From the NCBI RefSeq assembly GCF_034424525.1, contig NZ_CP139980.1, positions 172,892 to 236,891 on the forward strand: 64,000 nt of DNA. The letters are read 5' to 3'. The notes under the pieces were generated by a model. The model was given only the letters and a program-made list of their open reading frames with translations. It did no database searches and had not been told where the DNA came from. Positions 52,112 to 60,546 of this stretch are shown piece after piece. This DNA is from Sphingobium yanoikuyae (GTDB lineage: Bacteria > Pseudomonadota > Alphaproteobacteria > Sphingomonadales > Sphingomonadaceae). Both the position numbers and the translations under genes were made by a program. How positions within the stretch are numbered: position 1 is the first letter of the stretch; each line of letters opens with the position of its first letter.

Positions 52112-52761
52112 GCGCTGGCCCTCCGCTTCCTATCTGCTGGCATGTTTACATGTTCACATGCCCACTTGTAAAGCTGACGCACCTCATCGGCCGCCTTGCC
52201 ATTCGGTTCGATCTCCATCACGGTTTTTCCCTCGGTCGCCGCATGGCGGAACGCGGCGCGATCCGCGACACGCAGCGGGCAGGCGTCCAGCCCGTAACCC
52301 TGCACGAGCTGCGCCGCCTCGTCATACATGCGTGGCGCGGTCGGGCTTCCCGCCGTGAAGATCACGAAAGCGGGCTTGCCGCGCATCTTCACAAGGCTGG
52401 CCGTGGTCTTGATCGCGGCCAGGTCGAACGCGCTCGGCCGACAAGGTATCAACACCAGGTCGGCCGCCTCGACGGCGGCGCTGGCGGCGCTGTCGGCATG
52501 GGGCGGGGTGTCGATCACGATGAACTCCGCGCCCTGCGCCGTCGCTTGCTCGATCTTGGCGGCAAGGCGAGGGGGGGCGCTGTCGATCACGACCGGGGGC
52601 GCGTCCTGCCGCCATGCCGCCCATTGGCTCGCCGTCGCCTGCGGGTCGAGATCGATCACCAGCGCGGTATGCCCGGAATCCTCGGCGGCTGCGGCCAGGT
52701 GCAAGGCGAGGGTGGTCTTGCCCGCGCCCCCCTTCTGGCTGATGATCGCGATTGTTGGCAT
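52108..52761 (-). CDS. parA: ParA-family partition ATPase, second system
   Basis: 217 aa short (type Ib) ParA. Walker A is SQKGGAGKTTLALHL at the very N-terminus; LVIDLDPQATASQW and FIVIDTPPH are the other ATPase motifs. No N-terminal DNA-binding domain, which fits a system where the small partner represses. Met 52761 is chosen because it places the beta-strand MPTIAII directly before Walker A. It belongs to a different class from the parA at 1-1062. Confidence 0.92.
   Translation of the reverse strand: MPTIAIISQKGGAGKTTLALHLAAAAEDSGHTALVIDLDPQATASQWAAWRQDAPPVVIDSAPPRLAAKIEQATAQGAEFIVIDTPPHADSAASAAVEAADLVLIPCRPSAFDLAAIKTTASLVKMRGKPAFVIFTAGSPTAPRMYDEAAQLVQGYGLDACPLRVADRAAFRHAATEGKTVMEIEPNGKAADEVRQLYKWACEHVNMPADRKRRASA
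52141..52160 (-). promoter_or_regulatory. CATG-ladder site 3, inside parA
   Basis: CATGTTTACATGTTCACATG lies in the 3' part of parA, upstream of the partner gene. Three CATG steps every 8 bases. Confidence 0.55.
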
Positions 52762-52800
52762 GTGAATATCCTTACATGAACTCATGTTTGCATGTGGTCA
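52759..52800 (-). promoter_or_regulatory. CATG-ladder site 4, parA promoter region
   Basis: CATG occurs at 52759, 52775, 52783 and 52791, that is, at 16-, 8- and 8-base steps, followed by CAT. The site overlaps the parA start and would let its binding protein repress the operon. Confidence 0.6.
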
Positions 52801-52836
52801 TAGCGCAAGCGGCTATCGGATGAAAGGGCAGGGCGT

Positions 52837-53477
52837 CTAGCCGTCCTCGCCGCCCTCATCCTCGCTGTCATCGTCCAGCGCCTCATGGCTCATCTGGCCG
52901 TGATCCTCGATCGGGCAAAGCGGCGCTCCGGCCTGCTCAAGCCATTTGCGCGCGGTCCTCGCGGTATAGCCGCACGTCGCGCACTCGCATTTCAGCATCC
53001 GGGTTTTCTGCTCCTTGGGCGCGGTCGACTCCCCGTCCGTGTCGAGACGGGCATGGGGGAGGGGGCCAGCGGCATCGAGGATCGGTGCGACGGCCGCAAG
53101 GAACGCCTCGCCGGGGGTGGTGGCGCGCATAGGCCCGACCAACCCCAGCCCCAGCGCGACCCGTTTAAACGCCTTCCCATGCCCTGCCGGGATGCCGACG
53201 GCGGCATGGACCAGCTCATGCGCGAGGATGGCCGCGATCTGCGCCGGCATCGCATCGGGCGCGTGCGCTAGGTCCGGGCGAATGAAGATTTCAAAATGCC
53301 CGTCCGCGCTAAGTCGGTTGTCCCAGCACTCACCGATCGCCTTGCCCTTCGCGCCTCTGCTGGTGAAGCCGATCGCCACGCGTAAGCGGTCGGGCAGGGG
53401 GCGTCCAGCGCCTCGAACAGCAGAGCCATGCCCTGCGCCACGGCATTGAGCCAGCTTTCGCGGGTTTCGTGGGTCAT
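52837..53477 (-). pseudogene. SprT-like zinc metalloprotease gene with a frameshift
   Basis: The protein would start MTHETRESWLNAVAQGM at 53477 and continue, in another frame, from PDRLRVAIGFTSRGAK. The shift is at a run of five C on the coding strand (53397-53401), where six would restore DAPLPDRL. Downstream, HELVHAAVG with a third ligand at GHG forms the zinc site. A C-terminal zinc ribbon (CECATCGYTART, later PLC) is present. GGGAG precedes the ATG. It could be a true mutation or a base-calling error in a homopolymer. Confidence 0.78.
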
Positions 53478-53880
53478 CGTCTTTACTCCCTTCAAATCGC
53501 CTGTCCGGCGATGGCCATGCCATCGGCCGGAACACGGACGCCCAAGAACGCCGGCGAGAGAGGGGGGCAGCGGGAATCTGCGGGAGTGGTGCGCGGCGCA
53601 GGGAGGCGCAGCCGAGTGAGCCACGGTCCCGCTGATTGCCGTTGCGGGGGAGAGGCGGCCGGGACCGCCTTTCCCCCGGCACTGCTGCGCGAGATCCGCG
53701 CAGCGATCTCGCTTCCGCCATGTGGATCGTTACCTTGGGCCAAGACCGCTTGCGGGCTTGGGGAGCGTGAGCGACTAGAGCCACGGTGCCGCGCCAGCGG
53801 CAGGCGCATAATCACCGCACCCATTGCCAAAATCAGATTTTGTGACTACATTGGGACTACGTTTTCAGAAGGAAATCCCA
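53478..53880. other. Non-coding stretch, 400 bases
   Basis: No convincing gene. GAGCCACGGT is present twice (53618-53627 and 53778-53787). The last 60 bases contain the toxin-antitoxin promoter, with GTGACTACA and GGGACTACG as possible antitoxin-binding repeats. Confidence 0.5.
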
Positions 53881-54147
53881 ATGGCTGTTTCCGACACCTA
53901 TGTCCGCGCCAGGATCGACAATACGACGAAGGAACGCGCCACCGCCGCGCTGGGCGCGATGGGCCTTTCGATCTCCGACGCTATCCGGCTGCTGATGCTG
54001 CGTATCGCCGACGAACGGCGCTTGCCTTTCGAGGTCAAGGTTCCGAACGCCGCGACACGCGAGGCAATGGCAGAGCTGGCGGCGGGGAAGGGGACCAAGT
54101 TTGCCAGCGTCGATGCGCTGATGGCGGACCTCCATGCGGACGATTGA
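53881..54147 (+). CDS. RelB/DinJ-family antitoxin
   Basis: 88 aa. The N-terminal ribbon-helix-helix (DTYVRARIDNTTKERATAAL, then MGLSISDAIRLLMLRI) binds its own operator and the C-terminus wraps the toxin. AGAAGG precedes the ATG at 53881. The stop overlaps the toxin start by 14 bases, typical of such pairs. Confidence 0.9.
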   Translation: MAVSDTYVRARIDNTTKERATAALGAMGLSISDAIRLLMLRIADERRLPFEVKVPNAATREAMAELAAGKGTKFASVDALMADLHADD

Positions 54148-54415
54148 TCGTTCGACCCGGTTCAAGCGCGACTACAAGCGGGAATCAAAGGGCCGACATC
54201 GAGCGACCCTCGATGCCGATCTTCTGCCCGTCCTGGCCGCGCTCGCGACCGACACGCCGCTTGATCCCAAATACCGCGACCATGATCTGAGCGGCGATTG
54301 GGCGGGCTACCGCGATTGCCACGTCAAGCCCGATCTGGTGCTGATCTACGCCAAGCCCGACGACGAAACGCTGCGCCTCGCGCGCCTTGGCTCGCATAGC
54401 GAGGTATTCGGATAG
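54134..54415 (+). CDS. yafQ: YafQ-family mRNA interferase toxin
   Basis: 93 aa. Catalytic residues of YafQ are all in place: His50 (RDHDL), His63 (DCHVKPD), Asp67 and His88 (GSHSEVFG). It would cut mRNA on the ribosome when the antitoxin is degraded, so the pair stabilises the plasmid. It overlaps the antitoxin gene and touches the next gene directly. Confidence 0.92.
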   Translation: MRTIDRSTRFKRDYKRESKGRHRATLDADLLPVLAALATDTPLDPKYRDHDLSGDWAGYRDCHVKPDLVLIYAKPDDETLRLARLGSHSEVFG

Positions 54416-55045
54416 ATGACGCATATGCGGGCGATCTTCATCCGCCACGGCGAATCTACAGGCAACGCCGGCGTGCCGTGTCGCGATCTCGCGACGATCG
54501 AGCTGACGGAGCACGGCCACGAACAAGCGCGCCAGGTCGCGGCGAGCTGGACGCAAGCGCCCGCGCTCATCGTCACGTCGCCCTATACCCGCACCCGGCA
54601 GACGGCCGCGCCGACGATCGCGCGCTTCCCCGGCGTCCCGGTCGAAGTCTGGCCGATAGAAGAGTTCACCTATCTGCAACCGGCGCGCTGGAACGGCACG
54701 CGCAGCGCCGAGCGGATGCCGCACCTCGAACGCTATTGGAGCGAGGCCGATCCTGATTATTGCGACGGGGAGGGGGCGGAGAGCTTCGCCAATCTGCTCC
54801 GGCGCTGCGAGTCGGCGCTTGCCCGCCTCGCCGCCATGCCGGCCGCTTCGCTGGTCTATGTGTTCGGGCATGGGCAATTCATCCAGGCCGCGCGCGCGAT
54901 CGTCGCCGACGCTCATCTGGACGATCGGGGCAAGATGCTCGGTTTCTGGCACAAGGGCGAGCCGCCCGCGATCAGCAACGCGCAGCAGGTAGGGTTCCAT
55001 TGGCAGGGCGGGCGCTGGGGATGTGCGCCAGCGATCGCCGCCTAG
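54416..55045 (+). CDS. Histidine phosphatase superfamily protein
   Basis: 209 aa of the phosphoglycerate-mutase-like family. The RHG motif is FIRHGEST (His near residue 11), the second histidine lies in VFGHGQF. PYTRTRQTAAP is the usual arginine element. It starts one base after the toxin gene and may be co-transcribed. The second ATG (MRAIF, three codons later) is an alternative start. Substrate unknown. Confidence 0.85.
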   Translation: MTHMRAIFIRHGESTGNAGVPCRDLATIELTEHGHEQARQVAASWTQAPALIVTSPYTRTRQTAAPTIARFPGVPVEVWPIEEFTYLQPARWNGTRSAERMPHLERYWSEADPDYCDGEGAESFANLLRRCESALARLAAMPAASLVYVFGHGQFIQAARAIVADAHLDDRGKMLGFWHKGEPPAISNAQQVGFHWQGGRWGCAPAIAA

Positions 55046-56004
55046 ATCAACACCCGCTCCACCTCGTCCAGCGTCACGTCATCGGGCCGGCGGTCATAGA
55101 GCTGGGTCGTGCGGGTAGAGCTGTGGTTCGCCATCGTCGCGGCCGTCTCCAACGTGCCGCCGTTTTTCAGATAGGTGGTGATTCCGGTCGCGCGGAACGA
55201 ATGGTTGCCGATCGCCGTCCCGATCTCGGCCGCGCCTGCGCGCCGGCGCACCATCGCGAAGGCATTGGCTTGGGGCAGGGGGGTATCGCTTAGTCGCTTA
55301 GTCCCGCGTGCGATCGTGCGGAACAGCGATCCCTTGCGATCCTCACGCAGCGCGCACCCGTCGATATAGGCGGTCAGATAATCCTCTAGATTGTGATGGC
55401 AGGGCATTTCATGGCGCTTGCCGCCTTTCTCGTGCAGTCGGACCCATAGCCGCCTGTTCTGCATGAACACGTCCTCGACCCGCATCGCTAGCGCCGCGCC
55501 GATCCGCGCGAAACTATAGACCATCAACCCGATCAGGGCGCGGTCGCGCAGGCCCGCATGGGTGGTCACGTCGATGCTGTCGAGCAACCGCCGCGCCTCG
55601 TCCGGGGCCAGCACCGGCGTCTTGCCGCGCCGCTGGCTATGCGCCGGCCCGCGCACCGATCCGGCAGGGTTCACCGGCACGATATGGCCCGTCACCAGCC
55701 AGTCGAACAGGTGGCGCACGCCGGCGAGCTGCTGCTTGACGCTGGGCGCGGCCAGCTCGCGCCCCAGCGCCTCGACCCAGGCCGCGACGTGGAGCGGTTG
55801 CACGGCCTCAAGCGAGGCGACGCCGCGCGCCTCACACCAGGCCAGGAAGTCGCCGGCCGCGCGCATATAGGCGCGGCGCGTATGCGGGTTGCGAATGGTG
55901 ACGGCGAAGAACTCAAGGAAGCGCAGCCGCGTGGCGTCGTCGGCCGCCGCGATCAAGGCCGGCAACGCCAGCGCCGGCGAGGGCAGGGGGGCGAGCTGGT
56001 TCAT
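55042..56004 (-). CDS. Tyrosine recombinase, XerC/D-like size
   Basis: 320 aa. Core-binding domain 25-110, catalytic domain with Arg167 (SFARIGAAL), Lys193, HSFR (His268, Arg271), His294 and Tyr303 (TQLYDRR): a complete set. The start overlaps the preceding gene's stop by four bases. It is the last gene of a three-gene operon headed by the palindrome at 56821. Related only distantly to the 412-aa recombinase at 3232. Resolution of plasmid dimers is likely. Confidence 0.9.
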   Translation of the reverse strand: MNQLAPLPSPALALPALIAAADDATRLRFLEFFAVTIRNPHTRRAYMRAAGDFLAWCEARGVASLEAVQPLHVAAWVEALGRELAAPSVKQQLAGVRHLFDWLVTGHIVPVNPAGSVRGPAHSQRRGKTPVLAPDEARRLLDSIDVTTHAGLRDRALIGLMVYSFARIGAALAMRVEDVFMQNRRLWVRLHEKGGKRHEMPCHHNLEDYLTAYIDGCALREDRKGSLFRTIARGTKRLSDTPLPQANAFAMVRRRAGAAEIGTAIGNHSFRATGITTYLKNGGTLETAATMANHSSTRTTQLYDRRPDDVTLDEVERVLI

Positions 56005-56396
56005 CGTGCGATCTTCTGCCAACGGGCCGGCTCGGGGCGAGGCTTCGCCAGCTCCCGGCGCAATTCGTCAAACATCTCATCAGCGGGACGAACGCGGCCC
56101 GCCTTCACGTCCTCAAGCCCGCGCGCAACCGACTCGTCTAATATCCGGCGTAGCAGCTCGTCGCGCAAATCGCGGTGCGGCTCCATGTCGATAAAGTTCT
56201 TGACGATCGCGAACACCGCCTCGGACGGATCAACGAAATGGCCCCGCTCGACCTGCGCCAACAGCCAATCGGCCATGTCGCCGGGTAGATACGCCTCGAA
56301 ACGCAACCCGCCCGCGTGCGCCTGCTCGCACAGCGCCTTGGCTTGGTCGCGCTCGGCGTAGTTGTCGGCAAAAGCCTCGTCGTCATTTTCGATCAT
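56001..56396 (-). CDS. ParD-like ribbon-helix-helix protein without a toxin partner
   Basis: 131 aa. After 35 acidic and alanine-rich residues comes a segment FEAYLPGDMADWLLAQVERG followed by DPSEAVFAIVKNFI, which fits the ParD/CopG antitoxin fold, then a long charged helix. The gene next to it is a recombinase, not ParE. It might regulate the operon by binding the palindrome. AAAGGGA precedes the ATG at 56396. Confidence 0.6.
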   Translation of the reverse strand: MIENDDEAFADNYAERDQAKALCEQAHAGGLRFEAYLPGDMADWLLAQVERGHFVDPSEAVFAIVKNFIDMEPHRDLRDELLRRILDESVARGLEDVKAGRVRPADEMFDELRRELAKPRPEPARWQKIAR

Positions 56397-56433
56397 GCCG
56401 GCATCCCTTTTTGCGGTGGATCTTCGGAGGCGT

Positions 56434-56799
56434 TTAAACGCTCTCTGCGGGGTCGCCGCGATAGCGCACCCAAAGGTCGCCCATCGCGTCGCGGTAGCCC
56501 CAGGCATCGGCGTAGGTGGTCGACTCCTGCGCCAGATAGGCCATGACCGTAAGCATATCCTCGGCAATGACGGCATCGACGTTGCAAAGGTGGATGATCG
56601 GGAAATGCCCGCACTCGTCGCCGTTCCACCAGGCCAGCAGGAAATCCGCGACCTTGCCGGATGCGCCGGTTTCGGCCGCGCGTGTGGGCGGCCGCGCGAT
56701 CGGCAGCAAGCTGCCGATCGCCGCGCCGGCCTCATCGAAACTGACGGCCCGGATGACGGGGCGACGTTGCGGGGGTGTCGTGGCGGCCGTCCCGGTCAT
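56434..56799 (-). CDS. Plasmid protein of the DUF7673 type
   Basis: 121 aa. The conserved part FLLAWWNGDECGHFPIIHLC continues with NVDAVIAEDMLTVMAYL, recalling DUF7673 proteins of alphaproteobacterial plasmids. No catalytic residues are apparent. It is the first gene of the recombinase operon, starting 22 bases from the palindromic operator. Function unknown; the family call is from memory and moderate. Confidence 0.55.
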   Translation of the reverse strand: MTGTAATTPPQRRPVIRAVSFDEAGAAIGSLLPIARPPTRAAETGASGKVADFLLAWWNGDECGHFPIIHLCNVDAVIAEDMLTVMAYLAQESTTYADAWGYRDAMGDLWVRYRGDPAESV

Positions 56800-56820
56800 G
56801 CGATCATGGTCCCTAGAGTG

Positions 56821-56842
56821 TGTGATAAAGGACATTATCACA
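56821..56842 (-). promoter_or_regulatory. Palindromic operator candidate of the recombinase operon
   Basis: TGTGATAA, six bases, TTATCACA: the same arms and spacing as at 3147-3168. It overlaps the presumed promoter of the three-gene operon. Confidence 0.65.
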
Positions 56843-57068
56843 TATAGAGGCGCGACGCTAGCGAAACGACCACCGCAGGCGCCGAGATCCCGAACTCGCC
56901 CCCTAATCTGGTGAGCGACGGCAGGGCTTGCTCACCGATCTGGCGGCACACCGTTCGGGCGTCTCCAACTTAGGGGGTCGATGCGCACCATTACCTTCAT
57001 CACGCACTTTCAAGTCAGACATCGGCTATTGCGAAGCAGTTGCATATATCATAGGGCGGCGCACAGAT

Positions 57069-57083
57069 TGAGAACGATTCGCA
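57069..57083 (+). promoter_or_regulatory. Candidate Fur box before the siderophore receptor
   Basis: TGAGAACGATTCGCA keeps ten of the fourteen palindromic positions of TGATAAT-N-ATTATCA. It lies 11 bases before the start codon, so bound Fur would block transcription in iron-rich cells. Confidence 0.5.
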
Positions 57084-57093
57084 AGGGGGTAAA

Positions 57094-59238
57094 ATGAAAA
57101 AAAGTACATTAAGCGGCGCGTTAGGCCTTGGATTAATGGCCGTGCCCGCAACGGCCCAGGACCAGCCAGCTCCCCCGGCTACGGACGCACGCCAAACAAT
57201 CATCGTCACCGGCGTCCGGGACGGCTACCAGGTCGATGCGACCAGCACCGCCACCCGCACTCCGACCAGTCTCAAGGACGTTCCACAGGCGGCATCGATC
57301 ATCACCGAGGCGCAGATTGACGATCAAGCTATGCGCTCGATCGCCGACGTGCTTCGCTATGTCCCCGGCGCGGTGATATCTCAGGGTGAGGGTCACCGCG
57401 ATCAGATCATTCTGCGCGGCAACAACAGCACCGCAGACTTCTTTGTCGATGGCCTGCGTGACGACGTGCAATATTACCGCGGCCTCTACAACGCAGAGCG
57501 GATCGAGGTCCTGAAAGGTCCCAACGCAATGATCTTCGGCCGCGGTGGTGGGGGTGGGATCGTCAACCGCGTCACCAAGCGCCCCGGTGCCAACGCCTTC
57601 ATCAGTAGCAGCGGTTCGGCGGATACATATGGCGCATGGTATATCGACACCGACATCAACCAACCGATCAGCCAGTCCGCCTCGGCTCGACTGAACGCCG
57701 TCTATGAGGAGTTCAACAGCAACCGGGACTTCTACGACGGACGCCGGCTCGCGATCAATCCGACCTTTGCCGTATCGCTAGGCGGCACCACACGGATCGA
57801 CCTGGGCTTCGAATACAACAATGACAAGCGCACGATCGATCGAGGCGTTCCCTCGGCTGCCCAAGGCTCTCTGACCAGCCCGTCACGCCCCCTTACCGGT
57901 TTTCGCGATACCTTTTTTGGTGTGCCGGGATTCAACGTCAGCGATTTCGAGGCTAAGGTCCTAAGCGGGCGCATCGAGCATCGGTTTAGCGACAACCTGA
58001 CCGTAACCAGTCGCGTCCTCTACGGAGATTATGAGAAGCTCTATCGAAACACTTTCGCGGTAACCCCGGCCACCCCGCGCGGCGCCGTCCAGAGCGTCGG
58101 CCTCGAGGCATATAGCGATCCCACGACGCGCAAGAACCTGCTCAACCAGAACGATCTCGTCTGGACCGTCACCACCGGCCCCGTCCGCCACGTGCTGCTC
58201 GCCGGCTTCGAATATGGCGATCAGCGCACGCGCAACCAGCGGATCAATGGCTTTTTCGGAAGTGGTGATATCGTCAATGGAGGGCGGCGCGTCTTTGTCG
58301 CGTTGGCTGACCGAATCACGGTGCCGCCAGTCACGCTGCGCACCACCGCCAACACCGGCTACCGGTCTATCCGGACAAATGCCGACGCCACGGCCTTCTA
58401 TGTGCAGGACCAGATCTCGATCGGCGAACATGTCGATGTCATCGGCGGCGTTCGCCGCGACCGCTTCAAGCTCAGCATCGATGATCTCGTCGCCGGGCGG
58501 AGCTATAGCCGGACCGACACCCTCTGGTCTCCCCGCCTTGGGGTAGTGCTGAAGCCGGTGCAACCCGTCTCGATCTACGCCAGCTATAGCCGGTCCTTCC
58601 TGCCGCAATCGGGCGATCAGTTTTCATCGCTCGACATAACAACCGCCGCGCTGGAACCAGAGAAGTTCGACAATTACGAAGTCGGCCTCAAATGGGATGT
58701 TTCCCCAACGCTTAACCTGACCGCTGCCGTCTACCGGCTCGATCGCACCAACACCCGCGCGACCGACCCCAACGACGCCACGCGGACGGTGCTAACGGGC
58801 GCGCAGCGCAGCAAAGGGCTTGAGATCGGCCTCAACGGCGCGATCACACCCCAATGGCAAATCAGCGCCGGCTACACGCTGCAGGACGCAAAAATCCGCA
58901 AGACAACGAGTGCGGCTCCTGCCGGCCGCGAGGTCCCGCTTGTGCCCAAGCAGCAGGCTTCGCTCTGGACCCGCTACGATTTCACCCCTCGCCTCGGGGC
59001 CGGGGCGGGTATCTACCACCAATCGAAAAGTTTCACCTCGGTCAGCAATGCCGCCGTCCTGCCTGCGTTCACCCGCGTCGATGCCGCCGCGTTCTTCAAG
59101 CTCACCCCCCACATCGAGGCGCAAATCAACGTCGAGAACCTCCTTAATAGCGGCTATTTTTCGTCCGCCTACAACGACAACAACATCATGCCCGGTGCGC
59201 CGACAACCGCGCGAGCGACGGTTAGAATGAGCTTTTAG
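57094..59238 (+). CDS. fiu: Fiu-like catecholate siderophore receptor
   Basis: 714 aa TonB-dependent receptor. Signal peptide about 1-21, TonB-box-like TIIVTGVRDGY, plug about 40-160 (IEVLKGPNAMIFGRGGGGG) and a barrel ending RMSF. The GRGGGGGIVNRVTK loop is typical of Fiu/catecholate receptors. AAGGGGG gives a strong ribosome-binding site. A diverged paralogue of its 3' part lies at 47890-48529. No siderophore reductase or PiuC gene accompanies it. Confidence 0.88.
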   Translation: MKKSTLSGALGLGLMAVPATAQDQPAPPATDARQTIIVTGVRDGYQVDATSTATRTPTSLKDVPQAASIITEAQIDDQAMRSIADVLRYVPGAVISQGEGHRDQIILRGNNSTADFFVDGLRDDVQYYRGLYNAERIEVLKGPNAMIFGRGGGGGIVNRVTKRPGANAFISSSGSADTYGAWYIDTDINQPISQSASARLNAVYEEFNSNRDFYDGRRLAINPTFAVSLGGTTRIDLGFEYNNDKRTIDRGVPSAAQGSLTSPSRPLTGFRDTFFGVPGFNVSDFEAKVLSGRIEHRFSDNLTVTSRVLYGDYEKLYRNTFAVTPATPRGAVQSVGLEAYSDPTTRKNLLNQNDLVWTVTTGPVRHVLLAGFEYGDQRTRNQRINGFFGSGDIVNGGRRVFVALADRITVPPVTLRTTANTGYRSIRTNADATAFYVQDQISIGEHVDVIGGVRRDRFKLSIDDLVAGRSYSRTDTLWSPRLGVVLKPVQPVSIYASYSRSFLPQSGDQFSSLDITTAALEPEKFDNYEVGLKWDVSPTLNLTAAVYRLDRTNTRATDPNDATRTVLTGAQRSKGLEIGLNGAITPQWQISAGYTLQDAKIRKTTSAAPAGREVPLVPKQQASLWTRYDFTPRLGAGAGIYHQSKSFTSVSNAAVLPAFTRVDAAAFFKLTPHIEAQINVENLLNSGYFSSAYNDNNIMPGAPTTARATVRMSF

Positions 59239-59815
59239 ACAAAGGCTTTTCCTTTGGTGCTGGATGCTTTCACCGTAGTTGTTCAGCACGCACTAAACCG
59301 CCTCCTCGGCGGGGGGGCAGACACAGACATGGCCCCTCCATTTCCTCCAGAAGACGATAGTGTCGATCTATCGCCGCTGCCCGTTCTTGGACCATTCCGC
59401 TTGCCGTCACCCAACTCCTGCGGACAGCGGAATGGTCATGTGCCGCTGCCCGGCTCACGAGCAATATCGGCGGCTTGTTGCCAATCGCGCTATCTGGTCG
59501 CGACAAACGTCGACATATGCACGGCCATGCCGTTGCCCACAGCCGCCACGCACACATTGTCGCCCCCTCGCTTGACCTGACGAACACCATGGTTGCCGCC
59601 CTAGCTGCGCTCGGCCTGCCAATAGAAGGTGAATCAGGAACTTGAAAACAGCGGGACGCGTGGATCGCCGGCCTGCGTGCGAGCTGTGAACGATTGGATG
59701 CAATGGAAGAGTGCGCCGCGGCGCTCGGGGGCGTTCCCGCTTAGTGACATTCGTTCACGTCGGATTCGAGGGGTGTTCGCCGGCCGTGCGTAAAGGATGT
59801 GAGCACGGCGGAGGA
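59239..59815. other. Intergenic stretch of 577 bases with one unassigned frame
   Basis: Apart from an open frame at 59361-59645 nothing was recognised. The right end includes the promoter of the Cnr-type module. Confidence 0.5.
59361..59645 (+). pseudogene. Unassigned frame, possible 3' fragment
   Basis: Ninety-four codons without a start at the proper place. The translation includes TSNIGGLLPIALSGRDKRR, MHGHAVAHSRHAHIVAP and ends LGLPIEGESGT. The histidine-rich part and codon choice look coding, but no family was recognised. It may be the tail of a gene lost by rearrangement. Confidence 0.3.
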
Positions 59816-60106
59816 ATGAACATGGATATGGATTTAGACAGCGCCTTGCGCCGCCTTGCCGAGCAGCCGCTTCATCCCCGGCTCGCTGAACTGGAAGGCG
59901 ATGTCATGCGGTTGATCGCGGCGGAGCGGCGCGCCGGCGGCGGAGTGACACTGCGGACTGGCATGCTGGCAGCGGTAGGCGCGGTCGCCTTGGGAGTGGT
60001 GGGCGGCGGATTGTCGTCCGCAGCGGCGCCTGCGCAGATGCCGACGCTGACGCCTTTCGGGCCTGCCGCGCCGCTAGCGCCTTCGACCTTGCTGGCGTTC
60101 CAGTGA
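59816..60106 (+). CDS. CnrY-like membrane anti-sigma protein
   Basis: 96 aa. The N-terminal half (DSALRRLAEQPLHPRLAEL, then VMRLIAAER) would bind the sigma factor; a single membrane helix follows (LAAVGAVALGVVGGGL) and a short periplasmic tail. Order and overlaps with the CnrX- and CnrH-like genes are those of cnrYXH. The ATG at 59816 follows GGAGGA. Confidence 0.75.
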   Translation: MNMDMDLDSALRRLAEQPLHPRLAELEGDVMRLIAAERRAGGGVTLRTGMLAAVGAVALGVVGGGLSSAAAPAQMPTLTPFGPAAPLAPSTLLAFQ

Positions 60107-60546
60107 CGGGCAGCGCCCGGAGAACGATGCTGATCGCGGCCATCGCGTTCACAGCGGCGGTCGCAGGCGTGTGGGCTGGACGCGAAGTGTTTCCTTCGTC
60201 GACGACCCCAGGCGTGGAGCTTCACAGATTGCTCCACGACGGGCTTGAGTTGGACGAGGCTCAACGGACCAAACTCCAGACGCTGGAGTCACGCTTCGCC
60301 GTTCGAAGGCGTGCATTGGAGCTGGAACTCAGGGCCGACAACGCGCGGCTCGCCGACGCCATTGAAGTCGAGCATGGCAATGGGCCGCAGGTCGCGGCCG
60401 CCGTCGATCGTTCGCACGGCGCGATGGGTGAGCTCCAGAAGGAGACGTTGAACCATATGTTCGCGATGCGGCAGATCCTGCGGCCCGACCAGGCGAGGAC
60501 GTTTGACCGCGCGGTGGTGAAGGCGCTGACCGCAGACGCGCGGTGA
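60103..60546 (+). CDS. CnrX-like periplasmic metal sensor
   Basis: 147 aa. One N-terminal membrane anchor (9-26) holds a helical-hairpin sensor domain. All five side-chain ligands of CnrX are found one position earlier: His41 and His45 (HRLLH), Glu62, His118 and Met122 (HMFAM). In CnrX these bind Ni, Co or, less effectively, Zn and Cu. Overlaps with both neighbours by four bases. It should pass the metal signal to the CnrY-like protein and free the sigma factor. Confidence 0.87.
   Translation: MTGSARRTMLIAAIAFTAAVAGVWAGREVFPSSTTPGVELHRLLHDGLELDEAQRTKLQTLESRFAVRRRALELELRADNARLADAIEVEHGNGPQVAAAVDRSHGAMGELQKETLNHMFAMRQILRPDQARTFDRAVVKALTADAR

Noticed and set aside
52141..52800. Repeated CATG clusters considered as a CRISPR array
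   Set aside because: Repeats are about 20 bases, irregularly spaced and without spacers of constant length; no cas genes are present.
59500..59645. SGRD-K-HMHGHA segment as part of a CRISPR Csb2-like protein
   Set aside because: Only a few residues recall that family, no other cas genes are present and the frame is short.
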